A DNA stretch of 64,000 bases from Forficula auricularia (lineage: Eukaryota > Arthropoda > Insecta > Dermaptera > Forficulidae): NCBI GenBank assembly GCA_024734495.1, contig JALMQS010000681.1:9251576-9315575 (forward strand). The letters are read 5' to 3'. Both the position numbers and the translations under genes were made by a program. Positions 35,501 through 47,500 of this stretch are shown here, piece after piece. Position 1 is the first letter of the stretch. Each line of letters starts with the position of its first letter. The notes beneath the pieces were generated by a model that did not search any database, had not been told where the DNA came from, and was given only the letters and a program-made list of their open reading frames with translations.

Positions 35501-38500
35501 GACCTAATATGCTGTACACCTACTAACACTTGTACTTTCAAATATTCCCAAGAACTTCTAAATATTTCGAAGAACTTTCAAATTTTTCCAATCACTTTCA
35601 AATTTTTTCCAAGTACTTCCAAATATTCGTAAATATTCCAAATATTTTCAATACTTTCAAATATTCTTCCAAGTTACTTCCAAACAGTATTCCAAAGACA
35701 TACTTCAAAATATTTCCAAGTACTTCCAAATTTTCCAAGTACTTTCAAATATTCTCAAGTACTTTCAAATATTTCCAAGTACTTTCAAATATTTCCAATT
35801 ATTTCCAAAATGCTTCCAAAGAGCTGTACGCCTACTTCCAATCGCGCATCCCCTCGGATGAAGCTAATTTGATTAGTGAAACATTTTAGTTACTTGTTAG
35901 TATCTATGAGTATGTTAATCTGAAATTGAGGGATGAAATAAAAATGATTGCATTTTCTATTTTCTATGCAATAAAATAAGTATTATTTTACTGTTTGTTA
36001 AAGAAAATTTTAAGATCGAAAATTCTAGAACATCAAATTGAAAGTTTCTTTTTGCCAAATTAGCAGAATTTTTATAAATTAAAGGAGACTATAAAAGAGT
36101 GTCTTCTGCTGGAAAAAGCATTTTTTAAATTTATTTATAACGAGACTATAGTTTCGAGGGCTTTGCCCCCTTCATCAGTCTATTACAATTGATTCACAGG
36201 AATTGATGTGTGAATCCTCTGAATCAATTGCAATAGACTGATGAAAGGGGCAAAGCCCTCGAAACAATAGTCTCGTTATAAATAAATTAAAAAATTCACT
36301 TTCCCAGCAGAAGACACACACACTCTTTTATTGTCTCCTTTAATTCTAGAGCATATTCAAGAAAATCGGCTAAAGTCTTGATTCATATCATCCTAGCGTT
36401 CCCGATTGTATGTGATTTATTTTACGAGCTACAATTCTCGGACAGACAGACATTACATCTACACCAATAGAGTCCCGTTTTACTTTTGTACATAATCCTA
36501 AAAATAAGCTGAAATCGATGACTAGATGAGATACTGGTTTCGTGTAATTTTTCCCAAATCTATTCCTGCTTAATTGATATTTGTTTTTTGCTGTATTTAT
36601 TTATTCGAAACTCTATAGCTTTGATAACTTTCTTGCTTTCATTCTTCATGCTAATACAATTATTTTACATGGCTTTTTTTATTGCTCAAAAATGAATATA
36701 CTTCTTTCATGAATTACTAAAACAGCGGACTTTCAAAGAAGTTGGTAAATTTAATCTTGACTAAAATTTAATTAATTATATTAATTAGATGAATATAAAG
36801 GCAAAGTCGAGGAAATTATATCCTCAAATAAATAAAAATATTCCTTTTATAAAACATTTTTATATAAAATCTTTAGTTTACCTATAGCCTATAGCGTATA
36901 GCATAAGCTCTTGTATATTTTAGAAAAAACCGAGGGGTGAAAAGCGATTGGAATTAGGTGTACACCGTCTTTGGAATTACTTTGGAATTAATTAGATAAT
37001 CTATTGTCTTCCACTTGAAAATGAAAGTGGAAGTGGAAGAAGGTGTACACGATTTTAGGTCGCGGTTTCACCCTCGGCAAAACTATACTAGTCAGAACTA
37101 GATAGAGAAAAAGGGATCTTTATGACCGATAATATTTCAGAAGCAATTGAAAATGACCCCAGAGTAAGGAATTTGAACGAAACGTTGTAATCGAGGGGTG
37201 AACCGCGATTGGAATTAGGTGTACACCGTCTTTCGAATTATGTGGAATTATTTTGGAATTCATTAGATAATGCCCCTTTATCTATTGTCTTCTACTTGGA
37301 AATGAAAGTGGAAGTAGGTGTACACGATAATAGGTCGCGGTTCACCCTGCGGTTGTAATATTTGAGCTCATCGAACGAAATTGAAATCATTTTTCCTAAT
37401 TATTCAATCTAGCCTCCAAGGCTATATGAAAAAGATGGCAGCACTTGATGGCAACGCCTGTATTTAGACAACCATCCGATCAGGATCACGCAAAATTGTA
37501 TTCTTCATGATTTGTTATAATGTTTTTCAATCTGAATTCTTCTAAATTATTTGAGAAATTTTTTCGAATTTTATAGAGAAAAAATTCTAGATAAATCTAT
37601 CAATAGTTTTCATCAAAATGAAAATATATCATAAATTAAAATATTCTTCCTTATATAATTTTTTATTTTATTTTATTTAAAACAATTTATTTGAAATTCT
37701 TGTTTTCATTAGACTAATATAAATATTTCACATAGATAGAAGCCACGTTCGAGAAATTTTTAGGTAGAAATTAACAAACAGACTTTATATCGATACTAGA
37801 GGATGGTGTTTTACTTTTGAACATAATCCTAAATAATCAGCTCTTAATTTCAATGGACCAAAACTACGTGTGAAATTTGGTTTCGATATTTAGACTAGTT
37901 TTTGGGCTAGTTCGTCCACATAAATCTGGTAAAGCACAGACTAACAGACAACCAGACAGACTAATAGACATTTTGACAAAACAATTATTGAGAGATATTA
38001 ATTTGCCGATGGTAATAGATTCAAATTTACAAGAAGTCATAAGTTGGTGTCATCTATTCAATCCGATGGAATGGAATATTTTTAATTATATGTCAGAGGG
38101 GTTGTTTTTCACCCCCTCGGGAATCGAACCCGAGTGCCAGTAACAGCAATCCGGGCCTCCTGTCTCATGGCTTAATGTTTAATGTCATATGTCAGAGAGG
38201 TTCGCATCCTGCAGGCGATCCAGGTGGCCCGGATTGCGCTGGTGTTACTGGCACTCGGGTTCGATTCCCGAGTGGGTGAAAAGCAACCCCTCTGACATAT
38301 AATTAAAAATATTCGCTTTCCATCGGGTTGAATAGGATGACACCAACTTATGATTTCTTGTAAATTTGAATCATTACCATCGGCAAATTAATATCTTTCA
38401 TATTAAATTAGGAAAAGTCATTCCATTGCCCTTCGAATTTTGAATCTCTTCAAAATTCGAAACACTCAACGACCTTTATTTAAATTATATGGCATGGCTA

Positions 38501-41500
38501 TATGTTTAAATTTAGAATCACTAACTATATCGCGAAATTTTACAAATTAAGATAACAATCTTTGAGTAAAATATTTTACGCGTGTACATATGTCAGAGAG
38601 GTTCGCATCCTGCAGGTGAGCCAGGTGGCCCGGATTGCTGTTACTGGCACTCGGGTTCGATTCCCGTGGAGGTGAAAAACAACCCCTCTGACATATAATT
38701 AAAAATATTCCATTCCATCGGATTGAATAGATGACACCAACTTATGATTTCTTGAAAACAATTATTATCTCGAAAATATTTTTAGATGTTCACTTATTAG
38801 AGCTTTTTTGTAGAGCAAAATGCCATGGTTTCGCTTAATTTTTTTAATCAAAATAGTTTCAGCGGTTTTTTAGATATTTCGAAAAAAAGAAGGGAAAAAA
38901 ATTACTTTTTTCATGCACGATTACAATACTTGACCATACCCTGTATGGAAAAGTAAAAAAATATTTGGAAAATCATGCAAGCCAGTGAAAGTGAAAATAT
39001 TTGATGTGCTGCGTGATAATGATAGATTTGGTAAATATGGAATAGATTATTAGTGAAAAATTAATTTAAAAGAATGATACTTAGGGAAAGTGGTGTAAGT
39101 TTTAGGTGAATTTTATTATATTTAAATTTAAATTTATTATTATTAAATGTTGATATTTTTCTTGTGTTACATTGGTACGTATGATTTAGATGTTATATTT
39201 TGTGATCACATGTTCAAATATTATTACATAGTTTTTAACCTGTAAACTCCTGATGAAGGACTAATAAACCGAAATATATTGAGTTTGTATAAACTTTTTT
39301 GAGTTTTATTTCATTCACTGTGAAACTACACACCCTTTACTTTATTAATTAAAAGAACGAAGTGAAGTTGATGAGAATGAAAAATTTCGGGCCATCTAAG
39401 ATAAATGATTACGGATGTTTAGTTGTATACATATCATTTGTTAACTATAATAATAAAACTTGAATAAGATACGAGGTAGGTTTCACAAAAAAGAAATAAA
39501 ACAAAATTGAGTTTTGAATTCGATATATTTCGGGGGTTAGCCCATCATCAGGAGTCTAAGAAAACTGATTATATATTGGAAAAATAGTTTTACAAGTAAC
39601 AATTTAAAAAAATTATTTTAATGTATGTGGTGAGTGGAAAGAAAAGGCCTTAAATTGGATCTCTTAGAATCCACCGAAATTAAAATAGCCCTCTCTAATA
39701 ATTCAAATATTTTAAATAATCAATTGGAAGTGTATAAAATTACAATTATTGATTATATATTATAAAAGTGTATAAAAATACAATTATTGATTATATATTA
39801 TAATAAATTAACTAAACATTCCTTCGATTGTTCGCACATTGAATATACTAGGGTAATTGTACTCTCTCATGTACCTTTCCAGTTGTACCTTCTCAGGTAC
39901 TTTCCCATTCGTTATTATAATAGCAGGTATAGCTTCCTTTCAGCCCGTTCAAATCTCAATAGAAAATATTAATTCTTAGAACAACTTCTCCTCTTCCCCC
40001 TACTTCCCCTCACCACATACATTTAAAAATTTTTTTTAAAAATTGTTACATGTAAAACTATTTTTCCAATATATAATCAGTTTTCTTAGACTCCTGATGA
40101 TGGGCTAACCCCCGAAATAGATCGAATTCAAAACTCAATTTTGTTTTATTTCTTTTTTGTGAAACCTACCTCGTATCTTACTCAAGTTTTATTATTATAT
40201 TAAAATGTTTCACCTAGAACCAACACCGAACTCCTTGAAAGTTATTTGTTAACTATGTCGTGATTTTAATGGTTAAATTGGTTATTTGGAAAAAAATCTG
40301 TTAGATGATCCATGCTTTAAATAGAATTAAAGATTTTAGATTAAAGAGATATCGATTTGAGTCTTACATCTGATGTTGTTTTCTGAACTTGATGAGTCTT
40401 CATGTTCATCTTGGAAAAAAATTAAAATAAAATAAATAAATAAATAAATGTTTCTTTTTTATATTATTTGGGTGTGTATTCTTACTTTAATATGATTGAA
40501 TAAAAAAAATTATGTATTTCTATTCAAAAACATTACAGCCTAAAAATAGTATTTTGTAAGTACTTATGTGTTAAAAAGGGTGTCCCCTATTTAAATGAAT
40601 ATCCTTCAAATCTGAACCTTTTAGTTTAAAAAACAGTTAAAATAAAATAAAACCAGCGCCAAAATTAATTTTCTTAATATGCACTCGTTATCAGATCTGA
40701 AATTAATTTTACTTTACCATACAGGGTATGGTCAAGTATTGTAATCGTGAATGAAATAAGCTGACGTGTTCTGATGTGGCCATCCACTTGACTTTACCAT
40801 ACAACCTGGCCCCTCACTTACATTAATATTTAATAAAATTATTTATAATCATGTAGGGGAGGGGGCGGGTTAGTCTTTGCATTTTTAAACTCCTAGGGGC
40901 ACACTGATTATGTATACAAAATTTGGTTGAGTTTGGTAAATGGCCAACATTTTCATTTTTTGACCCTCCACCCCCTCCCCCATTTTGGGCGGTTAGTTTT
41001 TGCATTTTTAGACTTCTGGGGACCCACTGATTATGTATACAAAATTTGGTTGAGTTTGGTAAATGGGCAAGATTTTCATTTTTTGACCCTCCACCCCCCT
41101 CATTTTGGGCGGTTAGTTTTTGCATTTTTAGACTTCTGGAGGGCCACTGATTATGTATACAAAATTTGGTTGAATTTGCTCAAATGACCTAGATTTTTAA
41201 TTTTTAACCCCCCTCCACCCCCCTTAATTTTGGGTCGATATGCACCTAAATCTAAGCAGCTCTTAATCTCAATGGACCAAAACTACGTGTGAAATTTGGT
41301 TTCGATATTCACACTAGTTTTTGAGCTAGCTCGTCCACAAAAATTTGATAATGCACAGACTAACGGACAACCAGACAACCGGACGGGCGGACAGACTAAC
41401 ATAGATTTTGACAAATCAATTATTATCTCGAAAAATATAATTTTTTCGATGTTCACTTATTAGAGCTTTTTTGTAGAGCGAAATGCCATGGTTTCGCTCA

Positions 41501-44500
41501 ATTTTTTTAATCGAAATAGTTTCAGCTGTTTTTGAGATATTTCGAAAAAAAGAAGGAAAAAAACCAATTTTTTCATGCACGATCACAATACTTGACCATA
41601 TGGAGGAATTCATTTTTGTTTTGTATAATAATGGACATTTCACGTGTAGTATGCTGATCACCAATTATTCACGGATGAATAAAACATTTGAATTTTATAT
41701 TTTCTAAATAATGAATTAAAATCATTAACTTTTATGGTGAGAATTTGATGGTTAGATTGATTATTTGGAAAAAGCAACTTATTTTGGTTAGAGAATCCAT
41801 GCTTTAAATATAATTTAAAAAAAATTACTTATGTAATTGAAGACATTTTCTTGACTTGATGACTCTTGATCTGGAACTTGATCAAATATAATTAAAAAAA
41901 TATTACTTCTGAGATTGAAGACGTTTTCTAGAATTGATGACTCTCGATCTTGACCTTGATTAAATATAAAAAAAAATATTTTTAAAAAAAAACAAGAAAA
42001 ACATTTAACTAATAAATGAGCCTGGAAACAATGAAACCTAGAAAAAAAGCAACAGTGGAATTCAAACATTTTTTTTAAATTAATCTAATCATAGGTTTTT
42101 ATTAATTAAATTGGTAATTTTTATGTCAGTAAATCGTATGAGAGGCGACTGTGGGTTAGTGGTCAGAGTGTTGGGACGCTGTCCTGAAGTATGCTGGTTC
42201 GAGACTTAGTCACTTATCAGCCGCCGCCTCCTCTTGGAAAGCAATGGCAAACTACCAAGAGTACAATTGCCTAGTTTACCTCTCCAAACTAGCCGTTCGG
42301 AACCGGTGTTAAAAAGTAGGTCCCGTATATCTATGTAAATCAGCTAAACACATAACATATGTGGAGAGGTGCCGAAACGTCAGGCACTCATAGAAGAAGA
42401 AATTATATGAGCTAGGAAGTTGAAATTTGGTACATCGGTGCACTTTATTAACACAGTACTTGTGTCTCTCATTTCAACTCATTAGCTACAACCGTTTGAC
42501 TGTTCCATCTGGCAAATACATTTTTTTGAATTCGCTCTTTTTTTGAACCTTAATTTCGGATAATTTTTTTATTATTATCCTATTGCAATTATATATATAT
42601 TTTTTTTAGAATTTTCCTCTCCTGACCCTTGAAGAGATTGAGTTGAAGGTTCTGTGGAACATTGTAAGAAAACCGCTGATTTAGGAACACTGCAACTGGA
42701 AAACTGCAAGAATTCAACCAATAAAAAAAGGAGATTCTTCAAATGTAGCCAATTATCGTCCGATCGCTATAACTTCGGTTCTTTCCAAAATCATGGAAAA
42801 ATAATTAATGAGCAAGTTCTTCACCATTTAGAATCTAATAAACTAATCCATGATAGTCAATACGGCTTTAGACAATCTCGGTCCACCGGCGACATTTTAG
42901 CATATATAACTCATATGTGGAATAAAGCACTTAGAGACTGGTAAAGAGACTTTCGTAATAGGCTTAGACATTTCAAAGGCCTTCGATCAAGTCTGGCACA
43001 AGAATCTTCTTGCCAAATTACCTGCATTTGGCCTCCCCCGAGCCTCTGCAAGTTGCTTGAGAGCTTCAAACCGCTCTATTAAAGTCGAGGTTGACGGAAT
43101 ATCATCCTCGTCCTTTAATACTAATGCTGGAGTTCCTCAGGGCTCAGTCATCTCTCCCACGCTCTTCATTATCTATATTAATGACCTATTAAATCTGCCC
43201 TCCAATCCAATACATTGTTACGCTGACGATAGCACCCTCCCCACAACGCTCAATCCTTACTAGACGATCGCGCAAACATAGCCTCCTCAATAAATTCAGA
43301 CTTAAGCATGCTAAAAAATGGGGATCTCACAACTTGGTAAAACTTTAATGCTGGCAAAACACAATGCTGCTCTAATTTCTAGGCGCGCAGATAGGAACCT
43401 TCCGGACATTTCCTTTGATTCGAGCTCATTGGAATTTCGTAATAAAATATCATTGTTAGGTGTCTCCTTAGGTTCTGACCTCTCTTGGAATGACCATATT
43501 ATCTCAGTAGCAAAGGCTGCAGCATGTAAGCTTGGCTTTCTTTTCCGAACCAAACGATTTTTCACCCCCACTCCAACTCCTTATATTATACAAGGCTCAA
43601 ATTCGCCCCTGTCTTGAATATTGCTCGCATTTGTGGAGAGGGGCCCCCAAGTATTCTCTTGAATACCCTGGACGCAATTCAGAGACGAGCTATCAGACTG
43701 ATAGGCGATCCTACATTAACTGACACTCTCGACTCCCTAGCCCATCGTAGATCTGTCTCCGCCCTTTCCCTTTTTTATAGATACTACCATGGCTTTTGTT
43801 CTGACGAAATTAAATCGATAATCCCACCAAAGGCTTCATTTGCGCGAAATACACGATTTTCTAAAATTCAACACCCCTACGCGCTTAAACTGGATACTAA
43901 TCGAACAAACGCATTCGCCAATTCATTTATCCCCATGACATCTAGAGACTGGAACTCTCTTCCCCCGACCGTCTTTCCAGCAACTTATGACCTTCAATCT
44001 TTCAAGACCAGCATCCACAGATACCTTCGACTTCTACCCAATCACTAAATCTCCCCTTATCTTCACGTTACAAGGGTCCACCACGGACTACAGAGGTTGT
44101 ACCTTCTTGGTGCAACTTCTTCTTGTATCAGTATCATTATAAAAAAAAAAAAAAAAAAAAAAACAGTGCTACATCACTCAGTCCTTAGCAACGTTTTCAC
44201 AAGAAATGGCTCACTGACAAAATACATAAATATGTATGTACAATACATAAAAGATATTCTTTTTTGAATTATCATTATTATTTAAAATATAATTATTATT
44301 TTATTTTCATTTCTTTAATAATAAAAGTTCGTAAATAAAGTAGAAGAAATTAAAAATAGGAGAGTCGGGTTAGCCGAGCCGGTTATCGCGCTGGCCTCGC
44401 TTCGGCACCTATAGATTATGACGATGTTGGAGCGGAAGGCCGGGGTTCGATCCTGGCTGGCAAATAAAAATTTCTACCGGCTCCCTCACTAACCCTACTA

Positions 44501-47500
44501 ACACTTTACTTATGTCATGTCTAAATGGGCTTTGTTCCCGGTGACAATAAATGATAATAAAAAAAATTAAAAATATTTTAAAATATTTGTTTAGGATCGT
44601 ATATAAATTTAAGCAATTGGTTTAGTAATAGTAGGTACTTACTATCATTCATTTGCACTGTTTGTTGAATAATAACTTCTGGTACATTTTTAAGAAAATC
44701 CACACCCGAATATGGTAAAATTTGATGTTCAAGGGTTCTGCGCCACTCATCTACAATATAAATCAAATTTATGATTAAGTTATATTTATTAGATATAATA
44801 TTTTAATGTAACCACATTAAAAAAAATGGAAATATTGTAATAAGTAAATATAAATATAAAAGCGTCCATTTAATAACCACTCATGAGAGAATAGTTATGA
44901 TAGATGCCTTCTGATACAATGAAGGGAATTGAATTTTTTCTTTTAAATAAAAATGATTAATTATTTAAAATATATTTATTATTTAAATAAAATTTATTTA
45001 TCTAATTACCTATTATTTATTAAAAAAAAGTATATAATTTATTTGAAGATATGGAATTGGAATAATTATCGGAAAAGAGGTTTTTTTATTTAATTAGTTT
45101 TTTCCTCTTATTAAAAAACAAGGACTAAAAAGATGATCAAGGACAATCGATGGTGGAGAAGCAATCTCCGGAGTCGAAGCTCAAATACAATGTATACATT
45201 GATTCATGTAAAATAATTGGTTTAATAAAATTTATAAAAAAAGAAAATATATAATTTATTTATAATTAGTAGAGATTGTGGTGTTGATGCAAGGTGAAAC
45301 ATCTTTAATAAAGATAAGAGTAAATAAATATTATATTTAATATTGATTTACTATGAGTTAAGGATTCTAGGTCACTTATTTTCACATTAAAATTAAAAAA
45401 TTAAAAGATAATTTTTTTTTTCTATTTCAATATATATATTTCGGGCTATCAACCCATCTTCAGGAAGTACAGAAAGTAACTAATTAGTTACTTTCTGTAC
45501 TTCCTGAAGATGGGTTGATAGCCCGAAATATATATATTGAAAAAGAAAAAAAAATTATATCTTTTAATTTTTTAATTTTAATGTGAAATAAGTGACCTAG
45601 AATACTTAACTCATAGTTAATCAATATTAAATATAATATTTATTTACTATTATCTTTATAATTTATTTAAACATTTTTTATTAGGAAACTGAGAATTCCG
45701 ATACGCTATCTGGTGGTTGAAATTAAAACTAGCCACCGTGGGCTAAAAAATTAAGCCACGCCTTTATCAAGTTTCCAAATAGATAAATTAATTATTTGAA
45801 ACATTTTTAAAAAGGATACGTTATCATTTTATGATATTCATATAATATTTCTTATACTAGGGTGACAAAGCAATTGATTACTCACATATACACCCTAGGC
45901 TAGTAAATAAACCATACGGACTATACTAACAATTTGACTAGCTTGTGAAACTAGACTATTCTGCAAAAAGAAATAAGACGATCTAATTATATGAGATAAG
46001 CTTTGGTGATCATAAATGCCCCCTTTTAAATTTTATGATGAATAAATATCAAAAATAAAACATTATATTACTTACTCGTGGAAATAGGAATCGGTCTTCT
46101 GTCAGGTTCTGTAAAATAAGAGATATTTGATTAAAAAATGGAGTAGATAAAAAAATAATAAAAATATTTATTAAAGGTTTACCGCTTAGAGTTGGTTGAC
46201 GAGTAATTATATTCGTTTCAACATAATGAATAGGATCCGGTTCACTCATTCGGGAATCTTAAATACAAAACATATAATATATTAATCTACATATAATCGT
46301 TAAAATTAATTAAAATAGATTTAAAAACTTGATTTAATATTTGGATATTATAACAAAAATTTTATTTATTAAATTTTCTCTTGTAGATATTTGTGATGAA
46401 ATCATTTTAATCAATAAATCAGAATTTTATTTGATTATTAAATAACTATTATTCTCATACTCTAAAATACCGACTTAGGTCGACCATCACCTATCGAGTT
46501 ACGTAATGAAATTAATATTTTGATAATATAATATATTAATAAACAAAACTTGATAGGGTCGACATCCAATTTCCCTGAATAGCTATTTTTTAATAAAAAA
46601 ATTAAAGTTGTTATTTTATTACATAAATATAGTTATCGAGTTTTCGGATAAATATATTATCAATAGAGTAAAATATGTATAGGTATAAAATGCCAAAGTT
46701 GGGTCGCCATCTTTTTTCCCTGCATAACTCCAGGTAGACAGGGTATCAACAGGTAACTTCGAATTATTATTTTTTAGTTATAGAGTTTCCTTTATTGCTA
46801 TATATGAAGATGTACATAACTTTATTGAGAATTAATTAATTTATTTATTTATTTATTTTTATTTTATTTAATTTTTTAACAAAAATACCTATGCAGGGAA
46901 ATTGGATGTCGACCCTATCACGTTTTGTTTATTAATACATTATATTAATAAAATATTAATTTCATCAGGAAACTCGATAGGTGAAGGTCGATCTAAGTTG
47001 GGATCTTGTACTATCAGTTAAATTAGAAAAAAATCGAACAAATTCATTCTCCAATTGTTTATTTCTAAGACTCCTCTATGGAATTCCCTTCCCGTTTTAA
47101 TATTTTCGGCTTTTATATAGTACCTACAATCTTTCAAGACACGACTTCTCAAGAGCCGCGAAATAAAGTTTTTTTTTTATTTTAATTCGTAATATTATCA
47201 AATTTTTATTTGAATCGCACATATCACGGCTGATTTTTAACATTTAAAATGTTTATTATTGGAAAAATGAAAATAGAGGTGACATCTATTCAAGACAAAA
47301 AGAAATAATAAGATAGCTAGAATTCAATGTGATAACCCCACTTACATCTATTTACAGACATCAATCGGTGAAGAACATTGCTCTCGCATAAGAATACAGT
47401 GAAACCCCTCAAATCCGAACTAATTGGGGCTATAGCCTGTTCGGATTATCCGAAAGCAGCTCCGGCAATTGAAGATAACTGATATCAAGTGAATGATTAA

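Larger units (their letters stand above)
29440..36295. repeat. Tandem array of ~8 units carrying scramblase microexons
   Basis: Units start near 29.46, 30.10, 31.24, 31.87, 32.23, 32.83, 33.89 and 35.14 kb. A full unit runs: CATCAAATATCCTTTGTTAGC, the microexon, TACTGATGAAGCTAATTCGA (a hairpin, TE-interrupted in four units), GGAGACAATAAAAGA, CTTCTGCTGG, and in four units a palindrome with AGACTATAGTTTCG arms. Lengths are about 0.35-1.25 kb through TE gain and deletion. Seven of the eight keep the microexon; the 32.83 unit has lost it. Confidence 0.8.

Noticed and set aside
29440..36295. CRISPR-like regular repeats
   Set aside because: Eukaryotic tandem units of variable length with transposons and exons; no short repeat-spacer pattern.
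38230..38290. Possible genuine tRNA gene (B box GGTTCGATTCCC)
   Set aside because: No acceptor stem or anticodon arm can be built; the head is shared by dispersed copies, so it is SINE-derived. The same applies to the B boxes at 12045, 44455 and 21210.
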